64,000 nucleotides of DNA. It comes from Gnetum montanum. Lineage: Eukaryota; Streptophyta; Gnetopsida; Gnetales; Gnetaceae. Where the stretch lies: the NCBI GenBank assembly GCA_015680685.1, contig MNCI01026541.1:208595-272594 (forward strand). Direction: 5' to 3'. A program made the position numbers and the translations under genes. Position 1 is the first letter of the stretch. Every line of letters begins with the position of its first letter. This document shows, one piece after another, positions 55,651 to 64,000 of the stretch. A model generated the notes under the pieces. The model saw only the letters and a program-made list of their open reading frames with translations, was not told the DNA's origin and ran no database searches.

Positions 55651-57560
55651 ATGAGGGGGCTTCCCGGATCTGTCAATTTCTGAGGAAGATGACCTACTTT
55701 GATCCAGTCGATCACAACATGTATGAGCATGACTATCTAGACGTTGGAGTGCGGTTGGATGGAGGGCTACTCAGGTGGTATGACGGTGAAGGCATTGGTA
55801 GGTTCGAAGGCATTGGCCACAGGTGTAGGTGAGGGTGTGTTCAGATTACTGGGCTAGAAGAAAAGACATTTTCATGGCTTGGGTTCCGATCCACTCAGCT
55901 GAGGTGCTGGTTGTAAGTTAATAGCCCTCATAACATTTCGTTGCTGTGGCTGTGGCAGTATTTCTCCCTACATTGATGGAGCAGGTGGCAACTAAGTGGG
56001 ATGTTGTGGAGGAGTGGCAAGAGAAGGTGATGGAGGATAGAAGAGATGTGGGTTTGTTCCCCTAGGTGATGGAGATGGATGTCCAAAATATTCAGGGGGT
56101 GGTAATAACTGGGAAAGGCTGCATGACTGGAAGAGTCTCTTGGAGAGACTGGTTGCTGAACATAGTACCCATAAGGATCTGGCTATTTGTAAGGGTACTA
56201 CTGCCTTGGAGGTAGCATCCCCCACACTTGTGATTGTTGCCATTGTTGGAAGTATTCATATGGTTGTGGGGGTGTTCCACTTGCATAATATCCTTGCTGC
56301 TGCTGGTGGAATTGCTTAAATTGTCTTGCGGATAAAGCAACCTTCGGGGTGTCTGCCGTTGTGCTAAATGAGGGTTCAAGGCATACACCCTAGACTCTTG
56401 AAGATGTGACACCACAGGACAACATCCCTTAGGATGTTCATATTGGCATATGCCACATTCATCATACTCCTCAGTGTTAGATTCTGCAACCTACTCTGAT
56501 ACAGCAACTTTGCCCTTACCCTTATGTTGGGCACGTTCAGCTCCCTTCTTCCTATGTTGATCACGGTCGTTACCTTGTTCTCTGGACTCTCTTGCAATTT
56601 TTAGTATACTTTGGAATTTCTCGTCCAAAGAGTCCCACATCTTATGCACCTTTGCCGATATTTCAGATGAAAACTTTTGTAATGGCAAAGTCTTTTGATT
56701 CACCACTACTTCCAGTGGTGATTCATCCTCCTCATCACAAAATCAGACCTTCCTTTTTTTGAGGGAAGGGTCCTGGTTAAATTCTTCTACACTCTCCTTT
56801 TTCCTAAGTTCTCCTTCCTCCTTGACCACTTACTCAATGAGGCACTATAATCGATGGGCCCTTAGCTCCAACAATCGTCCCTTGGCATACACGTCAAGGG
56901 TCTTTCGCATTTCAAAATAGAGCCCATCAATGATGTGGTGAAGCTATGCCCGCTGAGAGTAACCATGAATAGGGCACCGATGCAACAATGAGTAGTACTT
57001 GCTCATGGTGGCATCCGAGGGTTCATGATTTTCTTGTTTCCAACCTTGGATCTATCGTCTCAGATTCGTCACTCTAGAGTACGTTTGATATTTGTCATTG
57101 AAAATTTCAAGCATCATACTCCATCTTCTGATTGATTCTGGCTCCAAGGACCGATACCAACTTTCAGCTTCTTTGATGAGTGTGCGAGGGAACAGCTTCA
57201 TCCTTTGCCAATTATTGTCAATGTTTTGCAGGGTGTAGGCATCATGGAACGCCTGCATGTGGGTCTATGGATCACAGTTGTATCCCCCTTCAAATCTGGG
57301 GATGTTGTTCATATCAATGAGCTTGATTCGGCTATCCTATATGTGCCTATTGGGAATTTGAAATGCCTCTATGATCTGGAGCATGCTCCGAGTAGCTAAC
57401 AATGGCTCATCCGAATCATAGTCCTGTTGGGGACCATGATGTCTGTGAAGATTCTGGCTACCCCTTCTTTCATATCGGTGACCGTCACGTGATTGGTCGC
57501 GCGCTTCCTCACGTTGCCCCTTCTGAACCTATTTACCACCGTCCTTTCACTCCTTCCTTC
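55651..57560 (-). pseudogene. Element B: gag
   Basis: Minus strand, cut at about 57560 by element C. N-terminal Arg/His/Gly-rich part (near 57535-57400, words RGSQNLHRHHGPQQD), central conserved TRSMLQIIEAFQIPNRH, MNNIPRFEGGYN and HDAYTLQNIDNNWQRMKLFP (57258-57052), helical region at 56706-56491, zinc knuckle CGICQYEHPKGCC at about 56455-56415, then a Pro/Gln/Ser-rich tail. The zinc knuckle spacing Cys-x2-Cys-x3-His-x4-Cys is one residue shorter than the usual form. Confidence 0.75.
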
Positions 57561-59170
57561 CCCTATTACGCTTGAAACACCGTGAAAATCACGAGTCGGC
57601 CTCAGGTAAAGATTCGCAATACAGGTGAGGACGCATGTCAAAATTCCAGAAGGGAGAATAAGACAGAGCAACACCAAGAGGCGCGTAGCGTCAAGTTTTC
57701 GACTTCCTGTGCAGATTCCCAATCTTTCTATGCTTTCTTTGTTTTACGCTATATCACGCGACATAGCGTAATGGCGCTTAGCGTGATTCTATTTAAACAT
57801 GGTCCAGCATCAGAAGGCTAGTTACTTCGGCATGGAGAGAGGCTTGAGCAGCGTAATATGCGACTTCTCGTATATTTTGCTAAGTCTTTTGTTCAAGGCT
57901 AGGTTTACGCTTTGTTACGCACGGTAGCATAATGAGCTCCAAAACAGTCAAAGGCAAAGTCTAAGGGGGTGCAACAGATCAAGCCTTTTCTCTTAGCGTG
58001 CGGATTGCTCATCATACGCTCATTACGCAACGTAACGTATCACAACGTATTACATCACCAAGCTAGACATTGTTTACGCTTCATTACGTGCGGCCACATA
58101 GGCAAGCGTAAAACAGCTTAAATCCATGGTTTCCATGTTATGTTACGCTCATGTACGCAACGCAACGCGAATGAGCGTAATATAACCCAAAGACAGTTGA
58201 AACATGCCCAACGCGCATCTATTCTTCACACGCACAATACGCAAAAAAGTGTATTGTGCGTAGTCATAAAGTTTGACACAAAATTGGTCAAGTCAAGAGT
58301 ACCCGAAACGTTCGGGACACACGTCATTAGGGTTGCGCCTTTTCCGCAGGACATCCCAGCCTATAAATACACCAGTTGACAAAGATACAAGGGTGGCAAA
58401 AATCAAAGAAGCAAGGGCATTCTTCTGAGCACTAGAGCACTTATCACTTTGAGCAGAGAGACAGAGAGCAGCACTTTGGCAATTGTTGACAGCATCACCT
58501 TCCGGCAGAAACAGAGCACAGTTCGCTTGAGCATCGGCAACAAGAGTAATCGCTCTTTTGGGGAAGACACAACTTTCTCCATCAGCGATCATTGGCCGTC
58601 CTAAACAGAAAACTACCTAAGGCGAAAGAAGCAGATCAAAGATCGCGAGATTATCTTGCACGATTTGCAGACTCTATTGGCCAGAAACAGTTGATCGATA
58701 GACGTCAGAGCTTGACCTTCCTTGCATTCCAGCTTTTGGCCCACGAGGTAGATCGGACTTCTGTTTGGACAGTTTTCTTGTTGTTTTGTGCTTGCTTTAC
58801 GTCAAGTAATCGGGATCTCCCCATTGTAACGTGATATACAAAATATACATTTTATCAAGTCAAAGTGTAGATCTTGAAACCACACATTTCTCTCGTATTT
58901 GCCTCCTCTTATCGCGTTAGCGTTATCATCGTTGTAATTCATCTACGTTGTTTTCCCCTCATTTCACGACTTGTCGAATCGAATTGATCCACGAAACATT
59001 CACAATCTTCATCGTTTTACTGATTAGTAAGTCCCTGTCTGATCGACAAGACCATTCAGGGCGCCGCGGATTCTTTTTTCCAGCATAGCCCTCACACGGA
59101 TCTGTGGTTAAAACTGTGTACACGGAATTTTGTTCGGTATTTCCAGCTGCCGACATTTTCCGTCGTTACA
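57561..59170 (+). mobile_element. Element C: probable 5' LTR and promoter region
   Basis: CpG-rich compared with the rest. The left boundary is placed where B's gag stops matching (about 57560); the right end at TCGTTACA, 6 nt before the primer site. U3 is studded with TTACGC / GCGTAA words, then TATA box CTATAAATAC at 58361-58370. The second LTR is outside the window, so length (about 1.6 kb) is inferred. Confidence 0.6.
58362..58369 (+). promoter_or_regulatory. Element C: LTR TATA box
   Basis: TATAAATA in CAGCCTATAAATACACC, downstream of the TTACGC word array and about 1050 nt before the gag ATG. Confidence 0.65.
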
Positions 59171-59176
59171 GTTTTC

Positions 59177-59195
59177 TGGCGCTAGAAGGAGGGCC
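59177..59195 (+). other. Element C: primer-binding-site candidate
   Basis: TGGCGCTAGAAGGAGGGCC follows the LTR end. TGGCGC-type sites in this position are usual in Tat/Ogre-group elements. I do not assign the tRNA. Confidence 0.5.
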
Positions 59196-59413
59196 TGAAC
59201 CTCTGATCTGTATTTTTTGGGTAGCCCTATTAGCGATCCATACCCTAAATCGTAGACCTAATACCTCCAGGGAAGTTTACGGCAAATCGCATGGTGTAGA
59301 TCGGTCGCAAGGACAATTCCATTGAAATCCTACGGGGTAGAAAGCCTATTTGCGATCTTTTTGTCAACCAACTTTTAGATCCGATTATCAGTTATCGTTA
59401 ATCTCATTGATCA

Positions 59414-61540
59414 ATGGATTCTTTTTACATGACCACAACCGCCATGGTCACTGCCGATTTGGGTGCCACATCTGTGAACCCCATCGCTGTCACCAGACCA
59501 GCTCCTGGCGCAGCGGGATCTCAAGGACCATCGCGTCGATCGTTGAGACTCCAGGGTAAAGATCCTGTTTTCACAGTCATAACACCTGAAGAATATAACT
59601 TTATCTGCGTTAAGATCCAGGCGAAGCTGGCTCTCAGCCGAGCTGAGATCGAAGCAAAACGAAACTTTGAGATGATCCACTGAGGGGGCCAAGATTTCAA
59701 ACCAACAGCCTATGACTTTATCCCTTTAACGGACCATCAACATGAAATTATAACACAGTTGGTCATGGCCAAGAGCCAGGCTACACGGGTTATGACGAAA
59801 CCCCAGAATGGGGGGGAAGAAGATGATGAGTTTGCAGCCCAGTCCGAGCACTCATTCCACACTCTGAGCCCCCATAATTACGTCGATCCATCATTCCCGC
59901 TCAATGGAGAGGCCGCCTCTCTTAACCCAGCCATGACCACACAGATGCACATCCTTGTCCTTCCGCAAGCCACCGCACAACCGTCTGGGCTGCAAGTACA
60001 GATACCTCACAACAACATGGGGGCAGTTTCTTGACCACGTGTATTCAGCATTCCGGTGGTGGTTCCGACGACCACCGCGCCCCATTTCATCCCTCAAATT
60101 CAACCCCACACTATATCAACAACGCGCTTGGCGTAGACTATATCGTTTCCGCCCAATTCAACACAACAAATCACAGTAGCCGTTCAGCCTCAAACATATG
60201 TCCAACAGCCTGCCGCGAGTTAGTGGGTCAACCCTGCAGCACAACATAACCAGTCTGCAGTATACAGTGTGCAACCCCCGGTTGCACCTGCAACGCAGGC
60301 TCCAGAGGCGATCCCCCAATATCCCTATCTGTATCCCCCGCAGCAGGCCGTAGCTAACCTCTCTTCGCAAACTAGTGGGTGGTGGTCTTCACAGGCCCTC
60401 CTGCCTGTAGGGATCCCCGCCCCACCATCTGCCGGGCAAGCCATTTCGCCATTCCCACTGCCTAGCATCGCTTTCCCGGGTCAGCCCCCTGCTCCCCTTG
60501 TGCAGACATCTTCTTCAACAGGTTTAGACCAAGCTTTCTAGCTTATTCAAACCCTCACTGAGGAGGTTAGACATCTTAAGGCTGCTGACTTGGACACCAT
60601 ACAGATTATGGACTTCTATCAAGATGATCCGATTAGTCCAGCGGTCCCTATGCTGTCGTTGCCGCCAGGGATGTCCCTACTTAATTTTACCAAATACAAT
60701 GGGGAGGGAGATCCCAATGCTCATTTGGTCACCTTTAGGTCTGAATCCTTGCTGTTACAATAGTGGCCACACACGATTATCAGAGTATTTGCCATGTCTT
60801 TGACAGGGAAATCTTTGGATTAGTACCAAGCCCTCCCACGCTCTTCCATCTTAACCTTGGAAGAGCTGCTGACCCAATTTGTGACCTACTTCAAATACAA
60901 CCTAAAACCGGAAGTCACACTGGATCAGCTCATAGGGGTGAAACAAGACTCGCTCGAGCCAGTCCAGAAGTTCATATAGCGCCGGAATGCTACTTTGAAC
61001 GAGATCCGCGAGCCGATCGCGGACTCACATTTGTTGGCTATATTCAAAGGAGCAGTCAACAACTTTATTAAGTCAAAGCTGTATTATCTTTTCCCAACTG
61101 TTTACATCAGGCCTTCACTCAAGTTAGAAGCATCTAAGATGCTGCGGAGGCCAACAAAGACCCGGCGTATGTCGCCTACAGAAATGCACACAACAAGGCC
61201 AAAGACAAGGGTAAGGCGGCGACAACGACAGTAGCTGTGCTGACTGAAGGTGCAAAGAATAAGAACAAAAAGGCACCCATGGCGCCTCCTGAGACCACGA
61301 CTAGTGCTGCCACCAGCCAAGACACAGCTGCCCCTGAAGGGCCCCCCAGCCAAAATCGAACTTTTAGCGTAAGGATCATTCAAAATACGCAGCCTTGCTT
61401 GTAAAGCATTCTGAACTGCTGAAACAACTGTTAGTATCAGGGCACATTCAACCTAAGAAGGTGTCCAAGGAGGCTCTAAAGCGTCACAGACGCCACTGTG
61501 AATTACTGAAGAACCCTTCTTTAGCCTTCCTAACGAATCA
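59414..61540 (+). pseudogene. Element C: gag (Tat-like)
   Basis: From ATG 59414, MDSFYMTTTAMVTADLG, a Pro/Gln/Ala-rich region (60270-60540), then the gag core in shifting frames: LPPGMSLLNFTKYNGEGDPNAH (about 60657-60725), the FAMSLTGKSLD helix block (60790-60825) and the LNEIREPIADSHLLAIFKGAV block (60990-61060). Stops at 59683, 60032 and 60762 and several frameshifts. A Lys/Arg-rich stretch follows at 61150-61240. Belongs to the retrotransposon gag family of Tat elements by pattern. Confidence 0.75.
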
Positions 61541-61720
61541 CTAGTTCCGAGATTTTTTAGACTGGATCGTTTCTGCGACTATCACCAGCTGTGTGGTCAC
61601 GATACAGATTACTGTTGGGCGTTGAAAGACGACATTCAGCATATGTTGGATGATAGTTTACTCAAGTTAGACAGCAGTAACCCGACGCGTCCAGAAAACC
61701 AAACATTGCACGTATAGAAG
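61541..61720 (+). pseudogene. Element C: zinc-binding motif of Tat gag
   Basis: The region at about 61560-61650 reads FCDYHQLCGHDTDYCWALKDDI, written here as CDYH, CGHDTDYC and WALKDDI: a Cys-x2-His-x3-Cys-Gly-His-x-Thr-x2-Cys pattern characteristic of Tat elements, at the gag-protease junction. Confidence 0.7.
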
Positions 61721-62179
61721 GACCCGTTGAACGCAAACGGCGATCCTTATATAATCACTGTGGTGAGTACGAACAGTGAGAGGGAACCGCCAAAACAGCC
61801 TTTTGTTTTGTGTGTCCTTGCCAGCTCACAAAGGGGGGCAACCATCTCATCGGTAGCCAGTGGCATCTCCAAGCCGCCCTTCATTATACGGGCACCTTCT
61901 TAGATACACCCTGAGTCACGCAGCAACAGACAAGCCGCGGCTTCGTCTGCGCGCACGCCTAGGGCGCCCTTCATTATCAGGGTGCCAAAACCACAGGCTG
62001 CTCCTCTCACGCAGGGGTAGACCTCCAACCAAAGTCATCAACCATCGCCTCCCAAACGAAAGGGAAGAGACGCATCAGTTAACGTAACAAAAGACCATTT
62101 TACGCTTGGCTTCCCTAAGCCTAGGCCCCTGGCCTCTGTACCTTCGCCTGTACCTCAAGGGCAGGATACAGGTGCAGAA

Positions 62180-63178
62180 ATGCAACCACCTTATCTTGGT
62201 AAGACAAAGAATTTCCCCCCGACTGACACTGTTCCACCTCGGGAGATCTGTCTCTTGGGCCGAATGGAAGAGGACAAGGGAGGCAAACAACCTAGCCGAG
62301 AGAAGGGCCTCCTCGACACATTTACGCAGGTCAAACATGCTCTCAAACAAAAAAATACAACGTTGAGCCTTTATGACCTACTTGTGACATCCCGGGAACA
62401 CCGTGAGGCTATGGTTCGCATGCTGACATCCATACCAGTGGATGAAAGCTTGCCGGCAGAGGAGGAAGCGATACATGCTGTCATGTTCCCCTCTGAAGCT
62501 GAGCAACCCAAGCCTACCTCGCTGACCTTCCATGACGAGTCTATTAAAGACAATCTGGAGAAAGGACAGGTGACAACTGAACCTATGTTCATCATCATTC
62601 AGGTCGGTCAATACCGGATCCGGAGGGTACACGTAGATGATGGCGTAGCTGCCAACGTTATCCCCTATTCCATCATGGATAGGTTGGGCCTGGTCGACTA
62701 GATCACTCCCACGACGACGGCTTGCATAAAATCGTTCAACGGGGCACGAGTTCAAGTCAAGGGGATGATGCGTATCGAGTTTGTGGCAAGGGATCAGTTC
62801 CTAACGGATGCCACATTCTTAGTCGTCGAGGAGATGCCTGGATTTAACTTGATCTTAGGGAGGTCATGGTTAGCCGTCACCGATACATTAAGAGATACAC
62901 CTGCCCTATGCCGAAGGGGAGGTTGTGATACGCGGTGACGAAATCACCCCCATGACCGTCAATAACATTGAAGAAGAACGGGGTTCGGAGATAGAAACGA
63001 CTGATGATCAGACCCATCTCCAAATCCCTCAACGAACCGACAGCAATGATGACGGTCTAGCTTGGGCCGACCTGCCATTTCCGGATGGCAGTGTGTAGGA
63101 GCCGAATCATAAGTCTCCTCGCCCTTACGCAGCACTCAACGTGAAGGCCATTAAGAGACAACTGAGGATTGATGGTTG
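62180..63178 (+). pseudogene. Element C: protease
   Basis: 62180-62701 is open for 173 codons: a linker with SLYDLLVTSREHREAMVRML and then the retropepsin block VHVDDGVAANVIPYSIMDRLGL. The active site reads Asp-Asp-Gly-Val where Tat proteases usually have Asp-Gly-Gly-Ser, so activity is doubtful. Downstream MPGFNLILGRSWLAVT (about 62830-62880) matches the second protease half, with a stop at 62699. The frame ends in KRQLRIDG at 63178. No RT follows. Confidence 0.75.
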
Positions 63179-63636
63179 AAGAATAGCCTTCACGCACATT
63201 ATCACTTTTTCTTTACCAGTTAGCGCCATTTACATTCAGTAGTCTGTTTTTCCATTCAATACGTGTTTACACTATGAAATTTTTCATTTTTTACGCTTGC
63301 CATCTGATTACGCTATCGCATTTCTGTTGTGTACGCTATTCACGCTCTTTAATTACTTTAGTACAATTACGCTTTCTTTGTTACGCAGTGGGCCTGCAAC
63401 GGCCTTAAACTAGCTAGGGCCCGCAACGGCCTTAAATTAGTAATTACATTCTATCATTATAACTTAGACGAAATTCTTAACAATTACGCTCACGCTTTAT
63501 AGATCAAAACACAAAAGCCAAAAAAGATAAAATAATTGACATTTAAAACATCCACCAGGTCTTATAATGTGTCTTTTCAGTCATTCACAAAATAATACTG
63601 GACTGCACCGTTAATAAAACTATGCGTAAATCACAT
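63179..63636. other. Element C: noncoding segment with TTACGC words
   Basis: Contains TTACGC-type words near 63294, 63309, 63368, 63380 and 63484, matching those of the LTR, and a two-copy repeat GCAACGGCCTTAAA at 63391-63413 and 63418-63440 (27-nt period). No ORF recognised. Confidence 0.6.
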
Positions 63637-64000
63637 CTACGCATTTCCTCTACTGCCACTATCACCAGTATCTCTTAAGTCCAGATCCAGCCCTAATGGA
63701 TCATCCTCCAGTGGGCCGTCATTTCTGGGAATTATTCTTTCACGAAAAGTTTCCTCTTCATGAAGTCCTTGTTTCGGCATTGGCTCCATACGAGGACGCT
63801 CTTCATCACTGCGTTCTTCCTCTTCCTCTGCTTCCTTAGCTGGCTCCTCAGCTGGCTCGTCTTCTCGACCCTCCGACGGTACCTAGATACAGTAAACGTG
63901 TTAGCAACACAAGCCTTGACGCCACAAATGAAAAAAAAATGTTAGAGTTATTCATGTCTAAGCTTACTTGCGATGGCCCTGCTTCCGCAGCAAAGGGAAG
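63637..64000 (-). CDS. Element C: antisense, apparently spliced ORF, C-terminal end
   Basis: Minus strand, partial at the window edge. Exon at 63968-64000 (LPFAAEAGPSQ), then an 85-nt intron 63967-63883 with donor CGCAA|GTAAGC and acceptor CTGTATCTAG, phase 0, then a final exon of 81 codons and TAG at 63639-63637. The final exon is free of stops although the neighbouring gag-protease region is decayed. It encodes an acidic tail rich in Glu, Asp and Pro (EEPAKEAEEEEERSDEERP, LEDDPLGLDLDL). Antisense extra ORFs near the 3' LTR are known in Tat-group elements; some resemble plant mobile domain proteins. The family cannot be named from this tail, and the splicing is inferred. Confidence 0.5.

Noticed and set aside
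63760-63945. 61-codon plus-strand frame rich in Leu, Phe and Ser
   Set aside because: Complement of the acidic antisense exon; its hydrophobic look comes from complementing GAA/GAG codons.

Overview
The window looks like plant nuclear DNA, most likely from a gymnosperm with a large, repeat-rich genome. It is AT-rich and consists almost entirely of decayed, nested retroelements. It holds one intact host gene, an intronless dirigent-protein gene at 26476-27048, and a strongly decayed endogenous caulimovirid-like pararetrovirus. I see no rRNA, tRNA, CRISPR array or bacterial gene. The gymnosperm assignment is inference, from the dirigent sequence, the repeat load and the virus type.

Layout. 1-1415: tandem repeat and unassigned AT-rich DNA. 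1416-7742: remnants of Athila-like Ty3/gypsy elements, here called D (minus), E (minus) and F (plus). 7743-19532: two copies of the pararetrovirus arranged tail to tail as a giant inverted repeat (axis at 14497-14530), inserted into the spacer of element F, which resumes at 19533 and ends at 24063. 24064-25430: decayed LINE. 25431-27650: the only low-repeat island, with a broken last exon of an unrecognised gene (minus) and the dirigent gene (plus). 27651-31478: element G (plus) and the LTR of element X (minus). 31479-35107: rest of X. 35108-46211: element A (minus). 46212-57560: element B (minus). 57560-64000: left part of element C (plus), a more CpG-rich and apparently younger Tat-like element with gag and protease but no reverse transcriptase in view, and an antisense, apparently spliced reading frame at the window edge. 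X is interrupted by A, A's gag by B and B's gag by C, so the right half reads as a nested series of insertions.

A recurring layout ties A, B, E, F, G and X together: gag - protease - RT - RNase H - integrase - about 2 kb spacer - a long extra ORF - polypurine tract - 3' LTR. The extra ORF lies in the env position, in sense orientation. It carries a domain resembling the Pfam 'putative plant transposon protein' family (PF20167) followed by a long coiled coil. In A, B, F and X the spacer ahead of it holds a TATA box preceded by word repeats that resemble the same element's own LTR U3. In A, F and X a candidate intron of about 300 nt (GT...TAG) ends exactly at the ATG. I propose that the extra ORF is a separate, spliced transcription unit driven by a promoter related to the LTR promoter; this is the most interesting feature of the window. 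Element C shows a parallel situation, with TTACGC-type words in both its LTR and the region next to its antisense ORF.

Apart from the dirigent gene, all coding regions carry stops or frameshifts and are probably non-functional. Domain names come from reading translations by eye; no database search was possible, and boundaries of decayed elements are approximate.
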